Part shown: one piece after another, positions 7,448-17,969 of the stretch
Position numbering within the stretch: the stretch's first letter is position 1
Layout of the letters: each line of letters starts with the position of its first letter
Source of the DNA: Pricia antarctica
GTDB taxonomy: Bacteria; Bacteroidota; Bacteroidia; Flavobacteriales; Flavobacteriaceae
Assembly (NCBI GenBank): GCA_011050085.1
Contig: DRGL01000010.1
Coordinates: 1-63,040 of the forward strand
Direction: 5' to 3'
Length of the DNA: 63,040 nucleotides
Position numbers and translations under genes: made by a program
The notes under the pieces: generated by a model
The model's database searches: none
Told to the model about the DNA's origin: nothing
Seen by the model: the letters and a program-made list of their open reading frames with translations, nothing else

Positions 7448-9535
7448 ATGACGTCTACAGTAGAACAAGAACTCCTTCCCTTACTAAAAACCCATTTTGG
7501 CTACGATGCTTTCCGCCCCAACCAGTTGGAGGTAATGGAAGATATTCTTTCCCAGAAAGACGTCATGGCCATTATGCCCACGGGCGGTGGAAAATCGCTT
7601 TGTTTCCAATTACCGGCATTGGCGCAAAAGGGCACCGCGGTGGTCATATCCCCATTGATTGCCCTGATGAAAGATCAAGTCGATGCCTTACAGGCCAATG
7701 GGATAGCAGCGGCATACTATAACAGTTCACAGGCTGAAGATGTCAAACAAGAGATCTGGCAATCCTTAAGGCAAGGTGAACTAAAACTGTTTTACGTCGC
7801 CCCTGAAAGCTTACATCAATTCGATACGGTTTTTCATGATATTGAAATCAGCCTATTCGCCATCGATGAAGCACATTGTATCTCTTCTTGGGGGCACGAT
7901 TTTCGTCCTGCCTATACCCAATTAGGGTCATTGAAAGAACGGTTCCCAAACGTTCCCATCATGGCGCTTACCGCTACTGCCGATAAGACCACACAGGACG
8001 ATATCATAGCACAATTGCGTATTCATAAAGCGGATCGACATTTGGCATCCTTCGATAGGCCGAATCTTTTTTTGGAAGTACGCCCTGCCCAAAATCGACT
8101 CAATCAGATTATCGATTTTTTAGCACCACGGCCTGATGAAAGCGGTATTATCTACTGCCTAAGCCGTAAGAGTACGGAAAAGATAGCCGAACGCTTGCGC
8201 GATTCCGGCTATAGTGCCAAAGCCTATCACGCTGGATTATCATCGGATGAGCGCTCTACCGTGCAAGAAGAATTTATAACCGATAAAATTCCCATTATCG
8301 TGGCCACAATTGCATTCGGAATGGGTATCGATAAGAGTAACGTGCGTTTTGTAATCCATTATAACCTTCCGAAAAATATCGAAGGCTACTATCAAGAAAT
8401 TGGCCGTAGCGGTCGTGACGGACTACCAGCGAACGCACTGCTGTTTTATAGTTATGCCGATGTTACTATGTTGCAACGCTTTATTGCCAATACCGAAAAT
8501 GCCGAGGTTGAATATGCCAAACTTGAACGTATGCAGCAGTTTGCGGAGGCTTTAAGCTGTCGCCGAATCGCCTTGCTCAATTATTTTGGTGAGCCGGTTT
8601 ATGAAAACTGTGGTAATTGTGACATCTGTATACGCCCTCCACATTATTTCGACGGAACGTTGTTGACCCAAAAAATCTGCTCTGCCGTAGCCCGGCTTAA
8701 CGAAAGTGAAGCCATGGGCATGCTTGTCGATGTTTTGCGCGGTGCCAAGAACGCCCAGGTAATTGACAAGGGATACCAGAACTTAAAAACCTACGGAGCC
8801 GTTAAAGAGATGGCTTGGCTCGATTTACAGCAATACGTTATTCAATTACTGAATCAAGGTATTCTGGAAATCAATTTTAGGGAAGCTTCTAGAATATCCC
8901 TCACGACTTCCGCAAAACAAGTACTTTTTGAAGGGAAAGAGGTTCGTTTAGCTGTTTTGGAAAAGGAAAAGGTAACGCCTAAAAAAGACCGTACTGCTGC
9001 GGCAAAACCCTCCGGACTCTTTGAAAAACTGCGGTTGCTAAGACAAGAGATTGCAAAGGAAGCCAATGTACCGGCCTATGTGGTCTTTAGTGATGCAAGT
9101 CTGAAGGACATGGAAGCAAAAATGCCCTACGACGAGGCTGATTTTATAAAAATTTCGGGGGTAGGGCAGGCCAAACTTGAAAAATATGCGACCGCATTCC
9201 TAAAGGAAATCAATGGTCACAAAAAAAAATTGGGAACTACCAATGTACCATCACATGAACTTTCTTTAAATCTATTTAATGAGGGTCGCTCCGTCGAAAT
9301 GATAGCAAAGCAAAGAGGGATGGCTCAAACCACCGTATATGGACATTTCTTGAAAATGGCCGAAAAGGGGAATGCTATTGACATAGCGAAATTCATATCC
9401 GAGCAGGAACTTAGCGATATAAAAAAGGCGCGTGCTGAATTGAAGCAGGATGAAGAACTACGTCCTTATTTCGACTATTTTGAAGAAAAATTACCCTATT
9501 GGAAAATTAAGTACGGGCTGTATTTATTGAAATAG
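7448..9535 (+). CDS. recQ: ATP-dependent DNA helicase RecQ
   Basis: 695 aa, full length. Superfamily 2 helicase motifs: Walker A TGGGKS (45-50), DEAH box [13 protein letters not shown] (140-152), ALTATA (173-178), and motif [10 protein letters not shown] (318-325). The RecQ-C-terminal zinc module has cysteines at 371, 388, 391 and 394. A winged helix follows, then an HRDC domain around 530-600 with the [13 protein letters not shown] helix. The extra C-terminal extension (about 610-695, with [18 protein letters not shown]) is the helix-turn-helix-like tail usual in Bacteroidetes RecQ. It unwinds DNA 3'-5' in recombination and fork repair. Transcribed alone; the ssb terminator lies upstream. 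Confidence 0.97.
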   Translation: MTSTVEQELLPLLKTHFGYDAFRPNQLEVMEDILSQKDVMAIMPTGGGKSLCFQLPALAQKGTAVVISPLIALMKDQVDALQANGIAAAYYNSSQAEDVKQEIWQSLRQGELKLFYVAPESLHQFDTVFHDIEISLFAIDEAHCISSWGHDFRPAYTQLGSLKERFPNVPIMALTATADKTTQDDIIAQLRIHKADRHLASFDRPNLFLEVRPAQNRLNQIIDFLAPRPDESGIIYCLSRKSTEKIAERLRDSGYSAKAYHAGLSSDERSTVQEEFITDKIPIIVATIAFGMGIDKSNVRFVIHYNLPKNIEGYYQEIGRSGRDGLPANALLFYSYADVTMLQRFIANTENAEVEYAKLERMQQFAEALSCRRIALLNYFGEPVYENCGNCDICIRPPHYFDGTLLTQKICSAVARLNESEAMGMLVDVLRGAKNAQVIDKGYQNLKTYGAVKEMAWLDLQQYVIQLLNQGILEINFREASRISLTTSAKQVLFEGKEVRLAVLEKEKVTPKKDRTAAAKPSGLFEKLRLLRQEIAKEANVPAYVVFSDASLKDMEAKMPYDEADFIKISGVGQAKLEKYATAFLKEINGHKKKLGTTNVPSHELSLNLFNEGRSVEMIAKQRGMAQTTVYGHFLKMAEKGNAIDIAKFISEQELSDIKKARAELKQDEELRPYFDYFEEKLPYWKIKYGLYLLK

Positions 9536-9692
9536 ACCTCTCGGTAATCAAGTACTATTTTTTTATCCTAGGCTGAAATATGAAATCGATAAGACATCCT
9601 ATGGATGAAAATAATGGGCAAGCCATTTATCTTCCACGTTTAATTTTCAACTTGGGGAATAATTGTGCCTTACTGTATACCTTCTTTGAATC

Positions 9693-10982
9693 TTAGCTTC
9701 TTCTATCAATAACGCTGACAGGTTTTCGTCCCAATTTTGACATCCTCAGTTGTTGCACGATTTCTTCAGCAACGAATTCAATATCCGGAGTAACCCGCAA
9801 TTTCGAACGAAAGTGATCTTTTATAGCTTGTAAAAGTGCTTCGGATGGTGATTTCGTGGCAATCTTTAGTAGAATTTCATCGGTTCCGATAGTATTGCTA
9901 TAAATTTCGATAACGAAACTATCTACTTCCGGAAAATCGTTAAGCACATTGTGCATGGCCGGTGGGTAGAGCGTGGTACCTTTATATTTGACCATTTGTT
10001 GTTTGCGGCCGACTACGGGTCCTAATCGGAGTGTATTTCTTCCACATTTACAAGCGGTAAAATGGGCGGCTACAATATCACCGGTTCTGAAACGCAAAAG
10101 TGGCATAGCCTCAACTCCCAATGTAGTCACCGTAAGTTCCCCTTCTTGGCCATCTGGGACTCTATTTCCCACTTTATCTAAAATCTCGACGATGATGAGT
10201 TCCGGGTGCAGATGGCCCCCTTGTTGTTCCGAACATTCCGTAAATGCGGTACTCATTTCCGTAGAGGCATAGGTGGAATATAATTCGATATTCCAGGCCG
10301 ACTTTATTTTCTTGGCGAGCACATTAAGAGAGAAATCCTGATTCCGTAGTGATTCACCGATACAGATTGCCCCCTTTATTCCTGAAGCGTTTACGTCAAT
10401 AGTATGCTGTTCTGCATACTCTATTAATTTCAATAAAAACGAGGGTACGACTATCAAATAGGTAGGTCTGAATTTTTCAATGGTATCCCATTGCAATTCA
10501 GGGATACCCGCTCCTACACGAATAATGCCGGCCCCTAGTTTTCTGGCTCCTAGAAAATAAGCCAATCCCGCCATAAAACGACGGTCAAGGGTCGTTGTCA
10601 ATTGTAGGATATCCTCATCCGTTACGCCCGCGCAATCAAACGAAATGGCTTCGTTGTAGGCCAAACGGTCGAGATCGGCATCGGTCAGGCCAATAGTTAC
10701 CGGTTCGCCGAGAGTGCCCGAAGTGGTCACGAAGTCGACTATTTTCTTTTTTGGGACACACAAAAAATCATCATTGAATTTTTGAAGGTCCTCCTTTGAT
10801 GTCGTGGGAATACGAATCAGGTCTTCCAAGGTTTGAATAGCCTCTGTACTTATCTTATGCTTTCGAAATAAACGTCTATAGTAAGGAGAATTCGTATTTA
10901 GATACACAAACAGCTCCCTTAGTTTTTGTTCTTGGAAGTGCTTGATTTCCTCTAGGGATGCTTTTTCGATTTCCGGAACCAT
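9693..10982 (-). CDS. Phenylacetate-CoA-ligase-like acyl-activating enzyme (aryl starter activation)
   Basis: 429 aa, PaaK-like ANL superfamily. The phosphate loop is TTSGTLGEP (86-94), the A5 motif YASTEMS (238-244), and the hinge-region motif LLRFRTGDI (295-303); a CKCGR element at 311-315 is also typical of PaaK relatives. It adenylates an aromatic acid and transfers it to CoA or a carrier protein. At the end of a locus that also carries a tyrosine ammonia-lyase, the likely substrate is 4-coumarate, the starter of the flexirubin aryl polyene, paralleling the ligase of aryl-polyene clusters. Last gene of the long minus-strand run, two bases after the C45-type gene. Substrate is inferred. 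Confidence 0.85.
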   Translation of the reverse strand: MVPEIEKASLEEIKHFQEQKLRELFVYLNTNSPYYRRLFRKHKISTEAIQTLEDLIRIPTTSKEDLQKFNDDFLCVPKKKIVDFVTTSGTLGEPVTIGLTDADLDRLAYNEAISFDCAGVTDEDILQLTTTLDRRFMAGLAYFLGARKLGAGIIRVGAGIPELQWDTIEKFRPTYLIVVPSFLLKLIEYAEQHTIDVNASGIKGAICIGESLRNQDFSLNVLAKKIKSAWNIELYSTYASTEMSTAFTECSEQQGGHLHPELIIVEILDKVGNRVPDGQEGELTVTTLGVEAMPLLRFRTGDIVAAHFTACKCGRNTLRLGPVVGRKQQMVKYKGTTLYPPAMHNVLNDFPEVDSFVIEIYSNTIGTDEILLKIATKSPSEALLQAIKDHFRSKLRVTPDIEFVAEEIVQQLRMSKLGRKPVSVIDRRS

Positions 10983-10984
10983 TT

Positions 10985-12721
10985 TCAGCGTTTTAATTTA
11001 CGAATATAGCGCTCTACTTCATCCCGATCGGGTACAGTGGTGATTTCTTTAGTTTCGGCTTCCAAAAAAGCATTCAATGCCAAACGATCATAGCCTTTTG
11101 TGTAATTATATTTTCCGACCAAATAGTATGCTTCCCAAAAATCTGGATTAACCTGAATGAACTCCTGAAGTGTTTTTTGATCGACATGAGCATTCAACGA
11201 AATAGCTTTGCTGATTTGGTTTCTGAGTGCTCGATACCGCTGATAATGTTGAAATGCCAAGGTTTTAAGAAAGGGATCTTTAGGAATGTTCAGTTTTGAA
11301 TCGGATTGTGATGTTACTTTGTTCGGAAAGTTATTCCCATCAAAAATCTCATTGAGGTCATAGGCAACAAATTCCCCCAATTGATAGGGATTACTGGATA
11401 CCCATACTTTCAGGTCTTCAGGTTGAAAAACGATGCCATGGTGAGCCAATAGCTGGTTTAAGGCCTTTTCGTTGCCATATCCAATACGTTCATCGTTAAG
11501 GCCTTTTTTATCTCGGAGAATATCAACCGCAATTTTCGGAGTCATTTTAGGTGTTTCTTCCAAAAGTTCTTCCATCCGTTCATACCGATATTGCGAATGG
11601 CTTTCAAAAATATGTTTTTGGTTTTTTTTATCTTCGGCATAGGCTGCGCTCTGAAAGTGGTTAGAACAGATCAATTCGTTGGTATTCTCTACATCATATA
11701 CCCCAAAATTATTTGGAGACACTTCGATTATGGCGGCCCGCTTATCCTTGGCACTCCCTATAAAGATAGATTCCGAAACAAAAACCTCGCGTTTTTTAGC
11801 AATCTCAATGGCCTCGTCAATCGTTGAGGCGTATTGTAAAATTTCTCGGGTAACTAGTGAGATGGGTGTTTTGGCAACTAGTGGGAAATCTGATTTACCG
11901 GCATTTATGGTAACGGTAAGTCCTTGATCGTTCATTCCGGACAGTACCCCGATGAATCCGCCCCAAGTGACGGACATGAACTTATGCCCCTCATCGGGGT
12001 CGACAAAAGCGATAATTTTGTTCTTGGCGAACTCGTCCCCCACATAGAAATCAAAGTTTCGCGCGATAATCATTTTACCGTCTTCGGTCTGGTCGCCCCA
12101 CGCGGCGAAACTTGAACAACCGACCAAGGCAAGGTCTTGTAAGGCGTGACCGATGTCGTGAGCTCCATGAAAGTACATCACCCGTTGATAGGGCTTGGCG
12201 ATGTAATCGAAATCTTTGGAAGCATAGTGTGACATACCATATATTTCGGCCTTGTATTGCGAATCGATGTTGAGGTACATTTTCCGATTGAACCATGCCA
12301 AGAACTTTCGTAATAGATTTTGTTTGCCTTTTGAAGGAACCAACGAATCGATTTTATCGATAAAAATCCGCTCCTGCTGGGTAAAAAGCTCCCGGGTCAG
12401 GCTTCCTGTCTTCAGTCCGAGTTCATATGGATTTCCACTCACATATAATTCCCATTGCCCTTGTTTGTTCTTGGTCAGGAAATCATCGTCTAAGGCAAAA
12501 GTGGAGTCGTTCAGTTGCTTACGTTCGGGAATATCGGTTTTGTACTGACTTACATCCGGTAGGTCTTGAAGGGATTTTTTTACCCCGCAGGAGCCAAGCG
12601 CAAAAAGTACAATAGCAATGCCTAATAGCCTTATTGAAAAAGTGAATAGGCCATCCTTCCCACAAATTACGGCAGTTAAGTATTTGATTTTAATAGGGCC
12701 AAAACGATTTGATAAAGTCAT
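10985..12721 (-). CDS. C45-family (acyl-CoA:6-APA acyltransferase-like) Ntn-hydrolase lipoprotein
   Basis: 578 aa. The N-terminus contains a hydrophobic segment ending in a lipobox, ALGSC (Cys45), so the protein is probably a lipoprotein. The Ntn-hydrolase core begins at VGCSSFAAW; Cys202 would be the autoprocessed nucleophile, followed by GKMIIARNFDFYVG and MNDQGLTVTINAGK, as in penicillin acyltransferase and choloylglycine-hydrolase relatives. The C-terminal ~100 residues look helical (YYLVGKYNYTKGYDRLALNA resembles a TPR). The family moves acyl groups between thioesters, amides and esters. In a flexirubin locus it is a candidate for ester formation or trimming on the envelope side. 14 bases downstream of the CrtI-like gene and two upstream of the ligase. 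Role is inferred. Confidence 0.82.
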   Translation of the reverse strand: MTLSNRFGPIKIKYLTAVICGKDGLFTFSIRLLGIAIVLFALGSCGVKKSLQDLPDVSQYKTDIPERKQLNDSTFALDDDFLTKNKQGQWELYVSGNPYELGLKTGSLTRELFTQQERIFIDKIDSLVPSKGKQNLLRKFLAWFNRKMYLNIDSQYKAEIYGMSHYASKDFDYIAKPYQRVMYFHGAHDIGHALQDLALVGCSSFAAWGDQTEDGKMIIARNFDFYVGDEFAKNKIIAFVDPDEGHKFMSVTWGGFIGVLSGMNDQGLTVTINAGKSDFPLVAKTPISLVTREILQYASTIDEAIEIAKKREVFVSESIFIGSAKDKRAAIIEVSPNNFGVYDVENTNELICSNHFQSAAYAEDKKNQKHIFESHSQYRYERMEELLEETPKMTPKIAVDILRDKKGLNDERIGYGNEKALNQLLAHHGIVFQPEDLKVWVSSNPYQLGEFVAYDLNEIFDGNNFPNKVTSQSDSKLNIPKDPFLKTLAFQHYQRYRALRNQISKAISLNAHVDQKTLQEFIQVNPDFWEAYYLVGKYNYTKGYDRLALNAFLEAETKEITTVPDRDEVERYIRKLKR

Positions 12722-12735
12722 AAGCGCATATATTC

Positions 12736-14295
12736 CTAAACATCCGAATCTACCGAGTGCAATTGCCCGCTTTTTTTACTTCCTTTCACAATTTTTTCCA
12801 GTAAATACTCGGCACCTAAAATTTCCGAACAAGTAACTACGCCGCTAATGGTAACGCCTAAAATACCGTGCATATTGAGGCTTTGACCTGTAAAATATAG
12901 ATTTGGAACTTTGGTACGGGGCGAGATGAACGATTTTAATGGATTCTGGACATCTTTGGTATAACCATACATTCCGCCTCTATGACAACCGATATAATCC
13001 CGGTACGATAAGGGGGTAGAAGTGTGTATGGACTGAATGCAACTGCGTATATCTGGAAATTTCTTTTCCAATTCGTTCAAAAAAACGGCAGTCTTTTTCT
13101 TTTTAAAATCCGCATAGGTCTCTCCCCGATCGTTTTTGTCCGTAACGGTATTGAAGGTTTTTGCCCAGGCTGCTACTTCTTCGAATCGCATGTAGGCTAT
13201 GGCCGTTAGCTGTTCGCCCCATTCGCCTTGATTTTTACGCACGCCCATGGAAACCATATAGTTCAAGGGCCAATTTTGTTGGGTATACTGATGTGCGTTC
13301 CAAACGGCATCTAAATTTTTGGAATGGTAATAATTGTGGTTGTGATACTTGAACGATTCCGGTTTTAGCACAATGTGAATGCTAAAGGCCGAAATGGTAC
13401 TTTCCATTTCATCGATACGCTGGGTGAAAGACTTTCTGAACGGTTCGCCCTCCGTTAATTGAAGGGTTTTTTTCGGGTCAATGTTCGATATAAAAGTGTC
13501 ACCTTTAATTTTGCGTCCCGTTTTAGTGGTTACGGATACCACTTTTTTATCCTTCAAATTGATGTGGGTGACTTCTTGATGTTTAAAAGCATCACCGCCA
13601 TTTTCCTTTAATTTACGGATAAGCAATTTGGTAATCTGGCTGCCTCCATCGGCACAGCGGTACGAACTTTCTATAAAGGAGTTGACCGAGAGGGCGTGAA
13701 CATAAAATGGGGTCTTATCAGGTTCCCCGGCGTATAGCAGGTTTGACCCTGCCAGTACGGCCCGTAACCTCTTATTCTCCGTTAACGAATCAATGTAGGC
13801 TTTCGCTCCAAGATTGAACAGGTCAGAATCTTGATGGTAGGGCTTACCAGCTTCTAAATTATAGAGTGGAAATTTTTGGCATACCTCCTGAAGTTTTTCG
13901 CAGTAGATATGAATGGCATCGGCTTCTTCCGGAAACTTCTTGATTAAATACGACGTGAAATTATCATAGCCCTGTGCGTGAGGATACTCGGTACAATCGT
14001 CATCGAAGGTAATAATGTCGAATCCGTCTTCATCGAGTTTCTTAAAATATAGTCCGTCGAGAATGTCAAGATATTCGAAGTAGCGGTATAAGTTTTGTCC
14101 TTCCGAAAGACCTCCTAAATAGTGTACTCCGGTATCAAAGATGGTCTTATCGCGAACGAAGGTCTGTAGGTTACCCCCATATTGGTTGTTCTTTTCCAAC
14201 ACGCAAACAGATTTCCCTTCACGCGCCAGAATATTGGCTGCTACCAGACCGCCCATTCCGCTACCTATGACTACGATGTCGTACTGGGCTTTCAT
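12736..14295 (-). CDS. Phytoene-desaturase/CrtI-like FAD oxidoreductase
   Basis: 519 aa. The dinucleotide-binding motif IGSGMGGLVAANILAREG (11-28) is followed by VLEKNNQYGG, the standard opening of the phytoene desaturase/carotenoid isomerase/retinol saturase group. The C-terminal FAD-closing motif is YFTGQSLNMHGILGVTISG. The family redoxes or isomerises conjugated polyenes. In this pigment locus it probably acts on the polyene chain (desaturation, or cis-trans adjustment) rather than on a carotenoid, since no phytoene synthase is present. Its start overlaps the end of the MMPL gene by four bases, so the two are translationally coupled. Confidence 0.85.
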   Translation of the reverse strand: MKAQYDIVVIGSGMGGLVAANILAREGKSVCVLEKNNQYGGNLQTFVRDKTIFDTGVHYLGGLSEGQNLYRYFEYLDILDGLYFKKLDEDGFDIITFDDDCTEYPHAQGYDNFTSYLIKKFPEEADAIHIYCEKLQEVCQKFPLYNLEAGKPYHQDSDLFNLGAKAYIDSLTENKRLRAVLAGSNLLYAGEPDKTPFYVHALSVNSFIESSYRCADGGSQITKLLIRKLKENGGDAFKHQEVTHINLKDKKVVSVTTKTGRKIKGDTFISNIDPKKTLQLTEGEPFRKSFTQRIDEMESTISAFSIHIVLKPESFKYHNHNYYHSKNLDAVWNAHQYTQQNWPLNYMVSMGVRKNQGEWGEQLTAIAYMRFEEVAAWAKTFNTVTDKNDRGETYADFKKKKTAVFLNELEKKFPDIRSCIQSIHTSTPLSYRDYIGCHRGGMYGYTKDVQNPLKSFISPRTKVPNLYFTGQSLNMHGILGVTISGVVTCSEILGAEYLLEKIVKGSKKSGQLHSVDSDV

Positions 14296-17200
14296 CCGTT
14301 TTGAATCTTTTTTAAAAGAATAAAGTTATCGTTTTCGAAGGAAGTGGCGAAACCTCTGGGTATTTGAGCATGCCGACCTTCTTTCAGTAGTAGTATTTTC
14401 ACATTGCTGAACCGCTCTTCGATCAAAGCGGTCATTGTAATTTCCGCAAAATCGATTAGTAATACATCAGCTGACTTTTCCAACGCCTCTTCAATAGAAT
14501 CGACTACTTGAATTTTCCCGTAATTATGTGTCAAATAATGATTTTTCAGTACGGCCCGAGCTTCCTCATTTTTTAGGTAGCTAGTGATTTTCCGGTCGCT
14601 TGAGTCTAAGGCTAAGAGCAAATCTAATTGGCCGAAGTCTTGGGAGAGATGAACAATGCTATCTTTTTCCCCAATATGTTTCAGCATCTGAGTATAGGAT
14701 GCTGCATGAATTTTTAAATCTTTTTTTACCGTCTTATATAGTGTTTCCCCCTTGTAGCGATAATTATCCAAAATTAGTTTGCGCCAATATTTCGGACCTT
14801 CGATTTGGTCGCGAAGCCTTCGAAATTCATGCCTAAAATACTGACCGATGAGTTTGGGACGCCTAGAATAGGTCTTTGGAAACCGCGAATCATCCGGAGA
14901 AATTCTGGGTAATATTTCAATGGTCATACTGCCATCATTAATTATAAAACTGCCTTTTGGTGAAACTTCGGAGCCGCCGTGAATTAGCACGGGCAGAATA
15001 TCTAGACCGAGCTGCTCCGCCAAATAAAAGGCGCCTTTATGAAACCGGCCTATTTTATTGTTGGCTGACCGCGTGCCTTCTGGAAATGCAATTATCGAAA
15101 AACCTTGGGCCAATTTTTGTTTTAGGAAAACTTCACCGTCATCAATTCCCCCAGAAACGGGATATGCGCCGTGAAGTCTAGCAGCATAACCTACTGTTTT
15201 GGAAGTATAGACATGGTCTTTGACCAAGTAAATGAGTTTGGGATGCAGCATGCCTATGGCCAAAATATCCAAAAAGGAAGCGTGGTTGGCAATTACCATA
15301 GCTGGCTTCTTAAAGGTTTCAGCAGGGGTATTGATTATTTTTTTGGAAACGAAAGGATTGGTATACAAAACCGATTTCATAAACCAGGAGGTTACTTGGT
15401 GCAAAGTCAATTGCTTTTTCGAACGGGCTTTGGGATTTAACTTTAGTATGAACCATGAATATATCGAGAGCACTACGCCACCGAGATCGAAATAGCCAAA
15501 GGAAAGAAGAGAATGAAACAATACCCTAGGTTTGATGGGTCTTTTGTGCGTATCTCCCAAAAATAAGCGAAACAATAGTGGCTGTAAGGTGAAGGCTACG
15601 AATAAGGCGCAGCCTATACCGATAAGGGAAACCACCGATATGGTGTATAACACCGGATGTTTCGCAAAAACCAAAACTCCAACGCCGGCAAAGGTGGTAA
15701 TTACAGAAAGTATGATTGATGTTTTATGCGTACCTAATGTATTCTCGCCTGTACGGTACCCTGTCAGCAGACCATTGGTCATAAAAATACTATAGTCAAC
15801 CCCTAGTCCGAAAATAAAACTGCAGATGATAATATTGAAGATATTGAACTCGATATGGAGAAGCCCCATGATGCCTACCGTTAAAAACCAAGTAACGAAT
15901 ATCGGAATGCTGGTAATTAGGGTTAGCGTAAAACTGCGGTAAAATAGAAATAGAATCAATAGCACCACAATTAGCGAATAGCCTAGTAAATCATTGAAAT
16001 CGTTTTTTAAGTTGCCCAATAGGGTTTCGTTGACATTTTTCCTGTCGATGAGTAGGGTGTTGGGAGCATTTTTAAATTGGGCATTAACAGCAGATAAGTC
16101 AGCGTCATTTACTTTGATCAAAGACGTAATCGTAACGCCATTTTCATCGTTTACTACATAATCATCAATAGAGAAGGAGCTGATTACTGAAAGATTTGAA
16201 ATCGGCAAGGGTTTAAAATCAAAATCCAAAAGTGAATAAAATCTCGAAAATGTGGTGGGTTTAAAGCCTAATTCCGATCCGCTTTCGATGAGGTTATTTT
16301 TGAGAGCTTCAATTTTAGCGGGATTCCAAAACTGATTCCACTTTGCTATTTTTTGCTGCTGGTTGCGGTTTGATTTTACCAAGGTGCCTACAGATCCGAA
16401 ACTCACAATTTCGTCGGCTTCTTTTAATTGCTCCAATTCCAGAAACAGGCTATCGTTCCGTTGCAAAACTTCTTGAAGATCCTTGCCATAGGTCGTTAGG
16501 TAAAGCGACTTCGAACCGATATCCGTCAATTTCTCAAGGCGTTCCCGTGCATCCAACAAGTCTTGGGTCTCATAATTTAGCTCAGCAATATCTTGGTTAA
16601 AAACGACTTTGCCGTAAGTAAAAATACTAGTAACAAATAAGATCACTAAAACCCCAATGGCCCATTTATTCTTATGCCACTCAAAACTTGACCACCGGTC
16701 TAGTAGGGTTTTTTGGGCGGTCGACACTTTTTTCCCCTTATAGACTTGAGGAATAAAAAGTAGTGCAAAAACGCTTGCCCCCAAAACGCTGACCGCAGCG
16801 AAAATACCTAAATCTTGTAGGGCCTGTGAATCTAGAAATAACAAGCAGAGAAAAGCGCTCGCTGTGGTAAGGCTACTGATCAATACCGACTGAGCGACCT
16901 CATTGAACAGTGTTTTTACATCCTCTCCATTGCGAATATGTGTCAATATGTGAAGTCCGTAATCTAAGGTTACACCGAGTAGTACGGCTCCGATTCCTAA
17001 GGAAAGGGCGGAAATGGTATCCCGGATAAGACAAAGCAATGCAATCGCCAACAAACCTCCGAATAGGGTAGGTGCAAATAGTATGAGAGGTAAAATCGAT
17101 TTGCGATAAAATAAGGCGAGCATAAAAATCAGCAATGTCGTAGCAATGCCCACGGTAAATTTTATATCCCGTTCAATTTGCCTTGCATTGGAAACTGCAC

Positions 17201-17969
17201 TTAAGGCCGCCCCAAAATATTCGCTGCTTACTTTTTGCCCGTACTTAGTGTTCAAAGCCTCCTGAACCTTATATAGCGCTTCCGAAAAGGGTAGGTTTTT
17301 GCTCGTTTCACCGGAACCGAATTTCGGAGTGATAAAAAGTAGAATATTTTCTTCCTCCTCGTTGAGCAGGAATCCATCTTTGAGCTTGAAACCTTCTCCA
17401 AAACCCAGTTGCCGTAATTTTTTTAGTCCGATAAAAGATAGTCCCAACGGGTCCCTAACGATGGTTTTCTTCGCAACGATACCGGTTGGGGAAATTAGCG
17501 TTCGGTAATTGTCGGAAGTGATTTTTGCTATACTATCTTCAGATAGTTTTTTTTGGATGGCCTCATAATCGGCATCCTCTAAAAAAAGTGGCAGGTTTTC
17601 ATAAACCAAATCAAGGGTCTTGGGCACATCTTCGGATGCTACCCTGCCTTGTATATTCTTGATGAACTTACCTTGTCTAGAACTTACACTATCAAGAAAT
17701 TCTGTAGCGTATTGGGTCAGGTCATCGACGTTTCCGGCTTCCCCTTTACGAATGTTGACAACAATCTTATCTGTAAATGCGATGGATTTAAGAACTTGTA
17801 GCGTTCGCTGGGTTTCTTCGTTGGCGGGAATCAACGACGAAATATCATCGTCGAATTTTATCTGCTTGATAGTAAACAGAAGAGCGCCAACAATAGTAAA
17901 AAGGCACAAAAGCGCCAGCCATTTTTTTTTGGATATTACATTGTAGGCCCTTAAAAAGAAACTACCCAT
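14292..17969 (-). CDS. MMPL/RND-type exporter fused to a PlsC-like acyltransferase and a degenerate C-terminal domain
   Basis: 1225 aa. Residues 1-830 form an MMPL/RND-type permease with two six-helix halves, each led by a periplasmic loop; characteristic segments are GVTLDYGLHILTHIRNGE and GVDYSIFMTNGLL. Residues about 870-1070 form a PlsC acyltransferase, with NHASFLD (HX4D at 896-901) and FPEGTRS (962-968). The last ~150 residues resemble a worn methyltransferase fold (LDLLLALDSSDRKITSYL). The fusion joins lipid or pigment export with acyl transfer at the inner membrane. MMPL proteins are standard in aryl-polyene loci. It overlaps the glycosyltransferase upstream by eight bases and the CrtI-like gene downstream by four. 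Confidence 0.88.
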   Translation of the reverse strand: MGSFFLRAYNVISKKKWLALLCLFTIVGALLFTIKQIKFDDDISSLIPANEETQRTLQVLKSIAFTDKIVVNIRKGEAGNVDDLTQYATEFLDSVSSRQGKFIKNIQGRVASEDVPKTLDLVYENLPLFLEDADYEAIQKKLSEDSIAKITSDNYRTLISPTGIVAKKTIVRDPLGLSFIGLKKLRQLGFGEGFKLKDGFLLNEEEENILLFITPKFGSGETSKNLPFSEALYKVQEALNTKYGQKVSSEYFGAALSAVSNARQIERDIKFTVGIATTLLIFMLALFYRKSILPLILFAPTLFGGLLAIALLCLIRDTISALSLGIGAVLLGVTLDYGLHILTHIRNGEDVKTLFNEVAQSVLISSLTTASAFLCLLFLDSQALQDLGIFAAVSVLGASVFALLFIPQVYKGKKVSTAQKTLLDRWSSFEWHKNKWAIGVLVILFVTSIFTYGKVVFNQDIAELNYETQDLLDARERLEKLTDIGSKSLYLTTYGKDLQEVLQRNDSLFLELEQLKEADEIVSFGSVGTLVKSNRNQQQKIAKWNQFWNPAKIEALKNNLIESGSELGFKPTTFSRFYSLLDFDFKPLPISNLSVISSFSIDDYVVNDENGVTITSLIKVNDADLSAVNAQFKNAPNTLLIDRKNVNETLLGNLKNDFNDLLGYSLIVVLLILFLFYRSFTLTLITSIPIFVTWFLTVGIMGLLHIEFNIFNIIICSFIFGLGVDYSIFMTNGLLTGYRTGENTLGTHKTSIILSVITTFAGVGVLVFAKHPVLYTISVVSLIGIGCALFVAFTLQPLLFRLFLGDTHKRPIKPRVLFHSLLSFGYFDLGGVVLSIYSWFILKLNPKARSKKQLTLHQVTSWFMKSVLYTNPFVSKKIINTPAETFKKPAMVIANHASFLDILAIGMLHPKLIYLVKDHVYTSKTVGYAARLHGAYPVSGGIDDGEVFLKQKLAQGFSIIAFPEGTRSANNKIGRFHKGAFYLAEQLGLDILPVLIHGGSEVSPKGSFIINDGSMTIEILPRISPDDSRFPKTYSRRPKLIGQYFRHEFRRLRDQIEGPKYWRKLILDNYRYKGETLYKTVKKDLKIHAASYTQMLKHIGEKDSIVHLSQDFGQLDLLLALDSSDRKITSYLKNEEARAVLKNHYLTHNYGKIQVVDSIEEALEKSADVLLIDFAEITMTALIEERFSNVKILLLKEGRHAQIPRGFATSFENDNFILLKKIQNG

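Noticed and set aside
12736-14295. Carotenoid biosynthesis cluster
   Set aside because: No phytoene synthase, cyclase or hydroxylase genes; the neighbours are aryl-polyene genes.
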